From positions 1,086,530 through 1,150,529 of the forward strand of contig VXAI01000165.1 in the NCBI GenBank assembly GCA_013399305.1: a stretch of 64,000 nt of DNA, given 5' to 3'. This document shows positions 37,362 to 49,631 of this stretch, piece by piece. The notes under the pieces are model-generated. The model was not told the DNA's origin and did not search any database. It saw only the letters and a program-made list of their open reading frames with translations. The DNA comes from Rostratula benghalensis (Eukaryota; Chordata; Aves; Charadriiformes; Rostratulidae). Each line of letters starts with the position of its first letter. Position 1 is the stretch's first letter. The position numbers and the translations under genes were made by a program.

Positions 37362-37942
37362 TTTTTTTTTTTTTTTTTTTTAGAACTCTTGGGTTAGAGA
37401 GACCAGTTCCCTCCTATTTTTTTTTTTTTTTTTTTTTAAATTCATTCAGAAAATAATCAGCTCCATCCAAAAATTTTTTTTTTTTTTTTTTTTCATTTCT
37501 TTGGAAAGTTGTTCTGGATCCTCCTGCTCCTGAACATGAGAAAAATTCTACTTTCTAATCCCACTTCTGTGCTTGTACCAAGGTCTTTTTTTTTTTTTTT
37601 TTTTTTTCTCCTTGCCTGCTGCTTACTCCACTGATGTTTTTTTTAAAGACCTATGGAAGCCAAATTTCTCACACTCTTCTTTCACAAGGTGCCTAAATTT
37701 TTTTTTTTTTTTTTTTTAATTAAATGTAACATAAAATTAAATCAGATTAACAGTTTTTTTTTTTTTTTTTTTTACGAATGCCTGACCAAAACCTCCACAT
37801 CTGAACAGTTTTTTTTTTTTTTTTTTTTTGGATCTAGCTCTGAATTCATTACCTGGCCTTTCCTGTTTTTTTTTTTTTTTTTTTTGTGAACCCCATGTGC
37901 CAAAAACCCAGAAACAACCAATTTTTTTTTTTTTTTTTTTTT

Positions 37943-40105
37943 ATGAAATGTGGTGGGATTTGGGGAAGAGATTAACACCACAGTTCCAATAGCACTTTAA
38001 GTTTTCTGAAGCCAACTCTACCATGAAAAACGTCTAAATCTTTTCCACGCCTGGCTGTAACTTCCCACCTTCCCCTCCCTCCTTGGACCAGCATGGACAT
38101 TTTGTGCAGGGAACCAGTGTGGGAGACTGATCCAGGCTCATACAAGCAATGCTGGTGCATTTTAGTTGAGGAGAAAAGTAGATGTTTCTGATATACCTTG
38201 CATGCTTTAGGATGGGATGGATCATATTTTCTGAATGGCTGTTTTCATTAACTAGGGAGGAGCTCAAAGTTGGTTCAAACATCTACCTCTCAGACCTTTC
38301 AGCTGCAGAGATGGGCAAACTTCCACCTCTCTGGGATCTTGTTGGGGCCTAAGTGAGGTTGTTTTCCTCTCGGCTGAAGTCACCTACTGAATGAGCCTTG
38401 AGCCATGCAAAAGCCTGCCACTAATGTTAATGCCACTTTCCATGATCCAAACAACATGAAGAAAGCAATGCCAAATATGTACTGAAATGAGCTATCACAG
38501 AAGATGCATCATTTAGTAATGTGAAGCACAGGGAGCTCCTGTCAACTGTCTCCAACACCTCTGAAAATCAGGCACCATATGCCCCCAAAGTCAGGCACAT
38601 CAACTCAGCTGTCATTTCTGAACACATTGGCCTGCAGCCTAAAATCTACACATTTTTGATTGACCAATCCAGCCAAAGTCATGAAGCGAATCGGGGACTG
38701 GCATCACAGAAGTATATTCATGTTATATTACAACGGCAGGGAGAACAGAGCAGATGGGTAAAAAACAAGAGAGCTTCACAGAGCAAGACAATAGAGCCAT
38801 GAGCTGTCTAAAAACCAGGGAGTGACATGTAGTTATTACAGTTGGAGCTCTTCCTTGGGCTAGTGAGATTTCTTGCCATCTGGGAGAGCTTTGAGAGAGA
38901 GCAGGAAGAGGCTTGATGAATGTTGCGTGGGGGAGTGTTTCGTGAAGGAGCGTTGGACATCGTGAGCCAGCCAAGCGAACAAAGAGGGCAGTCAAAAGGG
39001 AGACGGAGGGGAGTGAAAGGGAAGAGGTTGTGTGGGAGATGAGGGGAGAGGCCTGACTCCAGCATGAAAGAGGTCCCTCAACTCGTGGCCGTCCACATCA
39101 CTCTGCGTGTGGGAGGCAAAGAGACCCTTCACACTCCTTGTGCTTCTGTGAAGACCACAGTGCTGCAAAGCTTTGGGCTGTCAGCACACACCTGCCTCTC
39201 CCCAGTCCTCCTTGTGTGTCCCCACCAGTTTTCACACGGTGATGTGTCCACCGAGTGTCCTCTGTTAGAAGGAGGGGTGGATCTACCAGCAGAGCGACCA
39301 TCGTTTCAGCAGGACAAGAGAAGGGCTCTTGAGGGATAAGTTCAAGTTATCATTGGCAAAAAGTTCTCCTTGCTGGGATAGACTGCAGAGCTGCCAGGAG
39401 AGGCTGCAAGTAAGATTATAAGCAACCTTGTGGGCATGGTTTTGTGGGCTGGTCTGTGTCAGAGAGAATAATATTAATTTGTCAAGCTCAACCTACTATG
39501 AAATACAGGAAAAGCCATCCCTGATTCTTACCCTTATTTTGTCTCTTAAGAACCACAGAACACCAACACAATTGTTTTCACATCATCTGCCGCAGGGATT
39601 CCCAACCTTCTGCAAATGTCTTTCACAGCTGCTGCCTTCTTCTGTCTTTCTCCCTCTCTAACCATTTCATTCCATTGAGCATTTCATTCAGTTCATCCTT
39701 TTTTCTCTGCTACTGGGTCCCTCACCATCCTCGGGGCCATACCCACCACCTCCTCATCACTGTGCTGCCAAATCCAACAGGACCAGCACAGATCCCAAGC
39801 TGAGACCATGTTGGTTCATGGCACAGTGAGTCCTGGGAGCTGCAGATCTTCAACAGGATGGTTCTCAAAATTCTTGGATACTTGGTCCAAAACATTTCTT
39901 ATGGGCTACAAAATAGCATGAATCACCAAACTGAAAGAATTCTTCTATGCAGTTCCACAGACCAGGTATTGTGGCCTTGTAAGCCTGAGTATGGGCATCG
40001 CCACTCTGTGATTTAACCCTCTCATTCATGTCCACCCCAGCCAATTTTGTTGCCTTCTATGAAAGCCTTCCCCAGTTCTGCACAAATAAGCTTTCTACAT
40101 ATCCA
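37943..40105. other. Largest clean block inside the comb (38 empty slots)
   Basis: About 2.16 kb of unmasked sequence of even composition. I see no CR1, RNA gene or recognisable exon. The longest frames are under 95 codons and unrelated to any family I know. The comb returns at 40106-40125 in phase. Confidence 0.7.
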
Positions 40106-40293
40106 TTTTTTTTTTTTTTTTTTTTTCCTAGAAGTTCTGCAAACTACTCTGAGATAAGTAATTTTTTTTTTTTTTTTTTTTATGCACAGCTAAAGGTCTT
40201 TAAAGCTGTGAAGTTTGTTTTTTTTTTTTTTTTTTTTGTTGTATTTTGCCCTCCTGCTGTGTCGCCTTTGCATTTTTTTTTTTTTTTTTTTTT

Positions 40294-40777
40294 GTGGGGA
40301 ATCTGCAGTTCCTTGGAGATGATGGGAGCTGTGCTGATGAATCCTGTTCCTGGTGAGTTAGCGCGATGGTGGATGTTAAAGACAACAGACTGCCAAACCA
40401 GGCACCTGCTGCAAGACTGCATAGTGGGGCAAGTATTTCAGTATTTCCTTGTTCATGATTGCTACTCCAGGTGTTCTCTAACGACCATTTGCAGAAGGAG
40501 GCCTGCAGGCAACAGGTACAATGGCCTGATTCAGTACTGCAGATCTAAACCTCTTAGATGTTAATCTTAAACAGCTCCTGGTTTCCAGGGATGCACTGTG
40601 GTTTGCCTGTTTTACCAGCCCTGTGTGTGTGTGTGTACACCCATCCACAAGAATGCATCCATGTGCAAGTATAAACAGCCGTGAAAAGGACCTGGACAGA
40701 ACTGGGGTCTCACCATCCAACTGGAATAACTCATGTAGCTGTTGATGTAGTCCTTTCCGTCACAGTCTCTCAAAGCA
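40294..40777. other. Clean block inside the comb (8 empty slots)
   Basis: Unmasked unique sequence with a short (GT)n run at about 40620-40636. No gene identified. Confidence 0.7.
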
Positions 40778-41414
40778 TTTTTTTTTTTTTTTTTTTTATT
40801 TTCAATCCCTTCTAAAACAATAGTTTCAAAAAAGCTGTTCTGAGTCCAGCCTATCTCAGTGAGACTTGATTAGAAAAAACACATTTTCTTTTTTTTTTTT
40901 TTTTTTTTTAAGCCCTGTGCATTGCTCTCTTTCTGTTGGCCAGTCTTTTTTTTTTTTTTTTTTTTCCAGTTCTGCACTGTGCAGTCCCAGACCTAATCCC
41001 CACACCCTCCCTTCTGTGATTTATGGGAGCAGGCCAGCCCTGCAACCTTCTCCTTTTTTTTTTTTTTTTTTTTTTTTTGGCTAACAGCTCTAGGTGCTTT
41101 CCTGCAATAACTCTTTTTTTTTTTTTTTTTTTTAGCCACACCTTTCCGTTAGCAGATATTTCCCCTTCTTTTTTTTTTTTTTTTTTTTTATTTTTTTGAC
41201 TGTACTCAGGCTTTCCCAGATGCTGTTTTTTTTTTTTTTTTTTTTAACAGACTGTGTCACCTTAGTGGTGTGCTCAGCTGTTTTTTTTTTTTTTTTTTTT
41301 TGCTGCGTCCTTCCCATGAGCTGCATCATTGCTGGTATTTTTTTTTTTTTTTTTTTTGAATTGCAATGTACAGACATCTTGCAAGGAAGATGTTTTTTTT
41401 TTTTTTTTTTTTTT

Positions 41415-41822
41415 GCTGTGAGGACAGGCTGAGAGAATTAGAGGGGTTCTTTTTTTTTTTTTTTTTTTTCCAGGGAGACCTTAGAGCCCCTTCCAGTCCC
41501 TAAAATTTTTTTTTTTTTTTTTTTTAGGGACTCTTGATCAAGGAGTGGGTCAATAGGAAGATTTTTTTTTTTTTTTTTTTTAAAGGGTGGAGATTTAGAT
41601 GAGATATTAGGATGAAATTTTTTTTTTTTTTTTTTTTGAGACGCTGACCTAGGTTGCCCAGAGAAGCTGCAGCTTTTTTTTTTTTTTTTTTTTTCAAGGC
41701 CAGGCTGGATGGGGCTTTGAATAACCTGGTTTTTTTTTTTTTTTTTTTTACCATGTCAGGGGATTTGAAATTGGATGATCTTGAATTTTTTTTTTTTTTT
41801 TTTTTATTCTATGGTTCTGTAT
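41415..41822 (+). mobile_element. CR1 retrotransposon 3' fragment
   Basis: Sense CR1 pieces: GAGGACAGGCTGAGAGAATTAG, CTTAGAGCCCCTTCCAGT, GGTGGAGATTTAGATGAGATATTAGG, GGTTGCCCAGAGAAGCTGCAGC, CAAGGCCAGGCTGGATGGGGC and TTGGATGATCTTGAA, then ATTCTATGGTTCTGT. It is related to the clean copy at 57.5 kb. Confidence 0.9.
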
Positions 41823-43260
41823 CTTCCTCAGGGGTACCAGGTTTTTTTTTTTTTTTTTTTTTGACGCATCTGATTTAAGAGCCTGGCCTCACAATCTTTT
41901 TTTTTTTTTTTTTTTTTAGCATCCCCTTAACTGGAGCAGCCTATGTCCAAGGGTTTTTTTTTTTTTTTTTTTTTTGCCATGCTGTTTCCAAAGTGATCTT
42001 ATCACCAGCTTTTTTTTTTTTTTTTTTTTTATATCTGGAAGCTGGAGCAGCAGGCAGTCATTTGTTTTTTTTTTTTTTTTTTTTTGGAAAAGACCTTAGT
42101 ATGAGTAGTTTTATTTTACAATTTTTTTTTTTTTTTTTTTTACTGAACACAGTTCTCCACAGCATCACCCCAACTATTTTTTTTTTTTTTTTTTTTTTGG
42201 CCTCTGAGATAGGAGAGCTTCAAAGAAAATTGGTTTTTTTTTTTTTTTTTTTTATTGGGTAGATTGTTCAGGCTGTGCTACTGCAACTCTTTTTTTTTTT
42301 TTTTTTTTTGTTGTTTTCCACCAAGCTGAGGTGGCTCAGAGCCCATTTTTTTTTTTTTTTTTTTTCCCTGGCTTATCTCAAGCTGTGCTCTTCATGATGT
42401 GTTTTTTTTTTTTTTTTTTTTAGCAGCAGCCACTGGCTCATGTCTGAATGTTGAAAATTTTTTTTTTTTTTTTTTTTAACCTGCTTGGCACCAGGTCAGG
42501 TTGACACTTACGGTTTTTTTTTTTTTTTTTTTTCTCAGCTGTGATGAGCCATCCATCTCTTCCCGTAAGCTGCACCACCTGCAGATCCCACAAAATGAAG
42601 AGGAGCCCCGCTCAGGCCCTGGGATTTTTTTTTTTTTTTTTTTTTACTGAAGCCAGCCAGGGATTTTCCACCGCCTCAGTTTTTTTTTTTTTTTTTTTTT
42701 TAAGCAACTCACTACCTGCAAAGACTGAGTAATCCAGTTTTTTTTTTTTTTTTTTTTTTACCAGTTCTGCCACTTGCCTTCTCAGTTGGTTTCTTTTTTT
42801 TTTTTTTTTTTTTAACTTTTGTTTCTTTGGAGTCTTGTCTCTTCTCTTGTTTTTTTTTTTTTTTTTTTTTTGCGGGGACAAGAGTAACATCTACCACCAT
42901 GGGATTTTTTTTTTTTTTTTTTTTTAAGGTACTTTTCAAAGTGAAATACATGTACATCAATTTTTTTTTTTTTTTTTTTTTCCTTGGTTGCTCACAGTAA
43001 AAGAGCTTTACCACTTATTTTTTTTTTTTTTTTTTTTGACACTCTGGTTTATAGCAAGGGCCCATTAAACCCATTTTTTTTTTTTTTTTTTTTGAACAAG
43101 ATAAACACATTTAATACCAGCCTTGAGTATTTTTTTTTTTTTTTTTTTTTTTCTGCATAGGGTACTTCTTGACTGAAGTATGTCTTTTTTTTTTTTTTTT
43201 TTTTTACTCTCTTCCAAGGACTGCTTCTATCAAGCCCATAGTTTTTTTTTTTTTTTTTTT
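41823..43260. other. Masked sequence, nothing recognised
   Basis: Comb continues; one clean slot near 42534-42625. No feature identified. Confidence 0.5.
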
Positions 43261-43353
43261 TATGGTGCTCTTGTGGGAGGCAGCCTTGCCCAGGGCATTT
43301 TTTTTTTTTTTTTTTTTAATTTTAAGGTCCCTTCCAACCTAAACCATTCTGTG
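43261..43353 (+). mobile_element. CR1 3'-terminal fragment
   Basis: TGTGGGAGGCAGCCTTGCCC and TTTTAAGGTCCCTTCCAACC, then TAAACCATTCTGTG, mark a sense CR1 3' end. Confidence 0.8.
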
Positions 43354-45476
43354 TTTTTTTTTTTTTTTTTTTTGTGGCCATCACATCATCTAACTAGGAG
43401 TTCCACGGGTTTTTTTTTTTTTTTTTTTTTTCAGACTTGGTGTATCTTAATATGCAACACTCGAGTTTTTTTTTTTTTTTTTTTTCTGGTGCCTCACTCC
43501 CCTTTCCCTGTAAAATGTCAGTTTTTTTTTTTTTTTTTTTTTGGCTTCAGCTTGAGGCGTTGTAGATCACAGCCTGGTTTTTTTTTTTTTTTTTTTTATA
43601 AAAGGCTCTCAGATTGTCTGCCAGTGCCTCGTTTTTTTTTTTTTTTTTTTTTTCATAAAATGTCAAAGGCATGTCAGAGCAAAGAGAAATTTTTTTTTTT
43701 TTTTTTTTTAAACCCCAACAACAGAAGGAGAAAAGTTGGAAAAAATTTTTTTTTTTTTTTTTTTTAAATGTAACTCCTTCTACTTAATCTTCCTTTGCAC
43801 CTTTTTTTTTTTTTTTTTTTTTTCAGTGGAGGAAAAAAATGGGAAGAAGGGTTAAAATTTTTTTTTTTTTTTTTTTTGTCTGTTGGCTTTGTATCAATAA
43901 TCGTATGCATCAATTTTTTTTTTTTTTTTTTTTCTTTAACACCCTTCCCCACATGCTATCTCCGAAATTTTTTTTTTTTTTTTTTTTTTGCAGCCAGGAC
44001 AGCAGCTGCCTGCTGTGCTCAGCTGTCTCGCAGGTATGGCCATGTTTGCTCTGGGATACTTGGCTGCAGGAGACGGTGAGTTTTTTTTTTTTTTTTTTTT
44101 TGTTCTCCACCAGGAATATTTCAAAGGACCCCAGACTTTTTTTTTTTTTTTTTTTTTCAAGTGAGGTAAAGGTAAGGGAAAGATGAGTTCCCCTTTTTTT
44201 TTTTTTTTTTTTTTTGCTAGGGAGCTGGAGCAGAATTGGCCACAGCACATTTTTTTTTTTTTTTTTTTTGAGCACAAGGCAGAGACTGGGTATGCTGAGT
44301 TGTCTTTTTTTTTTTTTTTTTTTTTCTGTGGAGCTTCCCAGACTGGCACATCTCAGAGCTGTTTTTTTTTTTTTTTTTTTTCCACGCCATGCTTAATGTC
44401 CAGCCCTTAGTGACATCTTTTTTTTTTTTTTTTTTTTTGATCACACCCCGCCACAGCCCACCACCCAGCTCAATTTTTTTTTTTTTTTTTTTTAGGCTTT
44501 CCTTCCCTTTTTGCCACCACACAAGGCATTTTTTTTTTTTTTTTTTTTTGCAAGGCTTCTCCCAGCACTTACATCCCCATCGGTTTTTTTTTTTTTTTTT
44601 TTTTTTGCCTGGCTCTGCTCCACTAATGTTCTCTGTGTCATTTTTTTTTTTTTTTTTTTTTCCAATGCCTATGTCTGTCGAGACCAGCGAGCAGTGGTTT
44701 TTTTTTTTTTTTTTTTTGAACGTGGTGTAAATAACTGACTCCATCTGCTTCGGTTTTTTTTTTTTTTTTTTTTTCAGAGGGAACCAAAGAGCCTCCATGG
44801 GAGGCAAAGTTTTTTTTTTTTTTTTTTTTGGGAGCTGGCACTGGAAGAAGCCAAACAGGCTCTCATTTTTTTTTTTTTTTTTTTTTGAGGTATTCATCTT
44901 CATCCTGAAACACATTCCTCATTTTTTTTTTTTTTTTTTTTAACTGTGTCATCGGGAGGGCTAAGGAAATAAAACCATTTTTTTTTTTTTTTTTTTTTCC
45001 TGCCTTGCAGCAGCAACCGCTCCCATGCCTGGGTTTTTTTTTTTTTTTTTTTTGGACACTGCACCAGTGCTGGTTTATTTTAATTCTGCTTTTTTTTTTT
45101 TTTTTTTTTGATTATATCCCTGTCCATTGCCAGCTTGCTGCCATGTTTTTTTTTTTTTTTTTTTTAAAGGGGTTGTTGAAATCCCAAGCTGGAGATTTTC
45201 CTTTTTTTTTTTTTTTTTTTTGGGCTCAAAATCTTGGAGCAATAAATGGTCAACTGATTTTTTTTTTTTTTTTTTTTATGGCGTTCAGGACATGTAGGTA
45301 GCAGACACAGGTTTTTTTTTTTTTTTTTTTTTTTCTCCCCTCCAAATATTAGGCACCAGTAAGGTTGGATTTTTTTTTTTTTTTTTTTTATGGGGGTTCA
45401 CCTCCTCACCCTTCCCTCAGTTAGTTTTTTTTTTTTTTTTTTTTTAAGCGGATTTCAGCTTTGAAACCCAGGCTTG

Positions 45477-45511
<35 letters not shown>

Positions 45512-47349
45512 AGAGGGACTTGGCATTTTAGGTGCTGTTTTTTTTTTTTTTTTTTTTAAGATGTATTACAGCAGGGCCTTGGGGCAATACTGATTTTTTT
45601 TTTTTTTTTTTTTCCCTATGGCTTGTTTCATTTTAAGTCCCTTCTAAAATTTTTTTTTTTTTTTTTTTTAGTTAATTGTGTAAATTTGGCCTCTGATTTT
45701 ATTCTTTTTTTTTTTTTTTTTTTTTAGGCACTGATTTTATTCTCATGCAGTGCTCCTTTGGTTTTTTTTTTTTTTTTTTTTTCAGGCTGGGCAGACTCTA
45801 TTCTCAGCATTTTCACCTTTTTTTTTTTTTTTTTTTTTGATTTCTTTCATCATAGCCTTTGAGAACTGTAATTTTTTTTTTTTTTTTTTTTTTGATGTTT
45901 ACAGCTCTTTGTACCCAGAATGACCATCATTTTAACTGCTGTCAGTGTAGCAAAGGAAGCAAAATGTTACTTATGCATAGGGAAATTTTTTTTTTTTTTT
46001 TTTTTAAAAACAAACCACAAAAAACCCCAACAACAACAAAATTTTTTTTTTTTTTTTTTTTCCCCCAGTGAATTCCCACAGAGACTGCTATCCGTCCTAG
46101 GTTCTCTCCTCCTTTGCAGTTTGGATGGAGCCCTTGGGAGTTGATGGAAAAGGTTTTTTTTTTTTTTTTTTTTCAACTGATGGACAAGAGGGGAATCATA
46201 AGCATCTCCTTTTTTTTTTTTTTTTTTTTTCCCCAGAGATATTGGTGTACAGCACTGCCTAGGAGTTTTTTTTTTTTTTTTTTTTCTTGATGGTGACTTA
46301 AACCCCTAGTTATTACTTCTTTTTTTTTTTTTTTTTTTTTTACTGTTAAGTGACTCTTCTTTGGTTACCTGGGATTTTTTTTTTTTTTTTTTTTTTTCTT
46401 GAAAGATCTGATTATTTAAGATGGATTGGCTTCTTTTTTTTTTTTTTTTTTTTCACAGGATGAACCTAAAAATAAGCTCTCATGGCTAATTTTTTTTTTT
46501 TTTTTTTTTATGTACTTTGGTGTGTCATTCAGCAAAGTGTATTTGTTTTTTTTTTTTTTTTTTTTAACTTACCTTCTCCAATAATGAGCAAAGAAATGTG
46601 GTTTTTTTTTTTTTTTTTTTTAAATATCTTTTCCCTCACCAATTTAGTATTGTATATTTTTTTTTTTTTTTTTTTTTTTTCGAGTCCTGCTCCTAAGTTG
46701 TCCCACATGGTAGACAGAAGAATCTGAAATGCCTGGAAGAGATGTCCAACCTACATTTCTAAGAAGAACAGAGTAAAGAAGAACAAGATGAACAAGATTT
46801 GAAGGCGGCTTTCTTCACCTTCTGGTTCCTGTGGCTCCTCGCTGTCCTTACTTTCTGTGCTTATAAACTCCTGTGAAATTTTTTTTTTTTTTTTTTTTTT
46901 TACCTCACAAAGCCACTCATCTTCTGGCCGTGAAATTTTTTTTTTTTTTTTTTTTTTAGGAAATATGTGAAAAAACATAAGGAGGCAATGAAGGCTATCC
47001 TGGATGGGGCGATAGAGCATTAAGGATTTTGTGTTTCCTTCTTATGTCTTTTTTTTTTTTTTTTTTTTTGGATGATGATGACCCATCTATCTGGGGTGCC
47101 GACTATTTTTTTTTTTTTTTTTTTTGGATGGAACAGAAACACTATATGATGCAAACTTTATTTTTTTTTTTTTTTTTTTTTCAGTAAATCACATTTCCTG
47201 GGGCTGCCCATTCAGTCTTTTTTTTTTTTTTTTTTTTATTCAGGGTGGAAAATGTCCATGAAGCCTTAGGAGATTTTTTTTTTTTTTTTTTTTCAGTGAA
47301 AGTGTGCCAAACTCACACTTGGCATGTGATTTTTTTTTTTTTTTTTTTT
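43354..47349. other. Masked sequence, nothing recognised
   Basis: Comb with clean slots near 44001-44079, 45897-45985, 46082-46153, 46682-46881 and 46937-47049. No gene or repeat family identified. Confidence 0.5.
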
Positions 47350-47585
47350 ATCTAGAACACAGGAAATGCCATCTCAACATGAGGATTTTTTTTTTTTTTT
47401 TTTTTGTGGCAGAGCCCTGGAAGAGGCTGCCCAGATGGGGTTTTTTTTTTTTTTTTTTTTTGATGTTCAAAACTTACCTGAACGTGTTTCTGTCCAATTT
47501 TTTTTTTTTTTTTTTTTTTTGGCAGGGGTTTTGGACTAGATGATCTCCAAAGGTTTTTTTTTTTTTTTTTTTTTCTGTGATTCTG
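47350..47585 (+). mobile_element. CR1 retrotransposon 3' fragment
   Basis: GAACACAGGAAATGCCATCTC, TGGCAGAGCCCTGGAAGAGG and TTGGACTAGATGATCTCC, then CTGTGATTCTGAG, follow the order of the 23.4 kb copy. Confidence 0.88.
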
Positions 47586-49343
47586 AGCAGGGAGAGAGCA
47601 GGAAAGTGATTTTTTTTTTTTTTTTTTTTGGGTCCACTTCCACATTGAGGGGTGTTTTCACAAGGTTTTTTTTTTTTTTTTTTTTGCACATGCCGTGTAC
47701 AATCTTCAGCAAGGTTGACTCTTTTTTTTTTTTTTTTTTTTATCAGAAAAATCCCATAGATTTTTAGCCTGGTGCTGTTTTTTTTTTTTTTTTTTTTGCT
47801 TTTAGAAGAGATGCTTAATTCCTTCACCTTCTTTTTTTTTTTTTTTTTTTTTTAGACAAGGTCGCAGGACCTGGTAGGGCTGTGGGTACTTTTTTTTTTT
47901 TTTTTTTTTCCAAACATTTATGCTGCAAATCTCAGAGACTGACTGCTTCGCAGCATGCTGAGATTTCTATGTCCCTTGGGATCTGGGACTTGCATTTTGG
48001 CTTTTTTTTTTTTTTTTTTTTGTAACACCCTGAGAAATCACAGATATATTATTGCCTTTTTTTTTTTTTTTTTTTTTAGTGCAAGCAAACCGTAAGTCAA
48101 GTTTTCATTTTGTTTTTTTTTTTTTTTTTTTTTATAAGCAGGACAGTACAACTTGTGGAGGCATCAGCTTTTTTTTTTTTTTTTTTTTTACCACATTTCA
48201 AACACTGTTTTTACTGGGATATTACTTTTTTTTTTTTTTTTTTTTACTTTTTTTGTCCCATCCACCTGCCAGTTTATACATTTTTTTTTTTTTTTTTTTT
48301 TAAGAAAGAACATATGTGTCTGCTCTTTCTTAACCTGTTGCTGATCTCCTGAGATGCTGCAGCCTTTAGAGATTTTTTGATGGGGAACAAAGCTTTTTTT
48401 TTTTTTTTTTTTTGCCCACACCTGGTCTACAAACAGCTGGATTTCTGAATTTTTTTTTTTTTTTTTTTTCCTCTCCTGGCCAGCTTCTCTCGATGCCTGT
48501 CCGCCAAAGGCACACCAGGGATGAGATGTTTTAGCCACGGATGCTCTGATTCCTCCTGTGCTTTTTTTTTTTTTTTTTTTTACCACCAGGATCCAAGCAG
48601 ATTGACTTTACTCGGTGTTTTTTTTTTTTTTTTTTTTTCATTTAACATGTCTCACCCTGTCAAGAGGCTTCCCTTTTTTTTTTTTTTTTTTTTAGAGCCT
48701 GTTGGCTTTGGCCTGTGTTAAAAGACCCATTTTTTTTTTTTTTTTTTTTGCTGTCCAGTTGAGAAATGAGGATTATGCTTTTCTCTTTTTTTTTTTTTTT
48801 TTTTTCAAGGCGATTTTCTTCCTCAGAAGAAAATTCCTTGATTTTTTTTTTTTTTTTTTTTCTGTGCCCTGGTTCCCTGAAGACATCATCTCCAGGTTTT
48901 TTTTTTTTTTTTTTTTTTTTTTGCCGGTGCCCAGGGTCCGCCATTCACTTTGTTTTTTTTTTTTTTTTTTTTTGGTAAACTTTTCTGCCTCTCTTGCATC
49001 CTCTCTATATTTTTTTTTTTTTTTTTTTTGAAATAATGCAGGCAAGAGGGTGAACTCAGAAGTTTTTTTTTTTTTTTTTTTTTTTAAACCCTCTGGCCTT
49101 TGATGGAGGGTATCATCCCTGTTTTTTTTTTTTTTTTTTTTGAGTATAATGAAATAGGAATGGAGCGGCAGCCCCTATTTTTTTTTTTTTTTTTTTTCAT
49201 TAAGCCAAGGGTGGATTAAGGTTAAATGGGTCCCAGATCCACCCAAATATTGCCCCACCAGAAGGAAAGCTTCCTGGCCTCCCAGGATTTTTTTTTTTTT
49301 TTTTTTTTTAGTGGAATTGTCAAAACTCCACTGCGAGGAGTTT

Positions 49344-49376
<33 letters not shown>

Positions 49377-49591
49377 CCCAGGGGGGTGGTTTAGATTGTC
49401 TGATGGTCAGATCTACCAGGTCTGCTCCACTTCCATGTCCCCTGTTGTCTAAAGGGGTTTTTTTTTTTTTTTTTTTTGCGTGGTAAGAATAGGGCTGCCC
49501 ATGGCTGGGGTGATTTTTTTTTTTTTTTTTTTTAGGTTGTGCCCCAAAGAAAAATGCTCTTGGCTTTTCTTTTTTTTTTTTTTTTTTTTTT
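47586..49591. other. Masked sequence up to the gap, nothing recognised
   Basis: The comb continues, with clean slots near 47911-48001, 48302-48393 and 49381-49457. The last block is 49570-49589. A T run at 49346-49376 exceeds its block by 11 bases. Confidence 0.5.
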
Positions 49592-49631
49592 NNNNNNNNN
49601 NNNNNNNNNNNNNNNNNNNNNNNNNNNNNNN
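49592..49631. other. Assembly gap, 40 N
   Basis: There are forty consecutive N. The left flank ends with a T block (49570-49589) plus two T. The right flank starts with five T and then runs straight into the coding part of a CR1 element. The comb is present up to the gap and absent beyond it, so the two sides are different contigs. Confidence 0.99.

Larger units (their letters stand above)
1..49591. other. 56-base comb of overwritten 20-T blocks
   Basis: Blocks of exactly 20 T recur with a 56-base period. They occupy positions 9-28 modulo 56 up to 36316 and 10-29 modulo 56 from 36410 on. Blocks with non-T flanks, such as 121-140, 233-252, 35401-35420, 36297-36316, 36410-36429 and 49458-49477, are exactly 20 long; longer runs are a block plus native T. 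Between blocks are 36 bases of ordinary, non-repeating genomic sequence. About a quarter of the slots are unfilled and show normal sequence. Aligned CR1 copies and a GAGAT microsatellite keep their spacing and repeat frame through blocks, so the blocks replace sequence and do not add to it. The pattern stops at the N gap. I infer a corruption or masking artefact of one contig. True bases under the blocks cannot be recovered from this window. Confidence 0.95.

Noticed and set aside
1..49591. A CRISPR-like array: 20-base repeats with 36-base spacers
   Set aside because: The repeat is a homopolymer, the phase is fixed in coordinates across kilobase blanks, and successive spacers read on as continuous CR1 elements. 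This is eukaryotic DNA.
1..49591. A new tandem satellite, or phased T-tracts for DNA bending or nucleosome positioning
   Set aside because: The 36-base parts are unrelated to each other, the blocks replace and do not add bases, and the grid has integer precision. Natural repeats drift in length.
1..49591. Many reading frames of 60-232 codons in the left half
   Set aside because: Their length comes from T blocks read as Phe or Lys runs. The residues between runs match no family except stray CR1 pieces.
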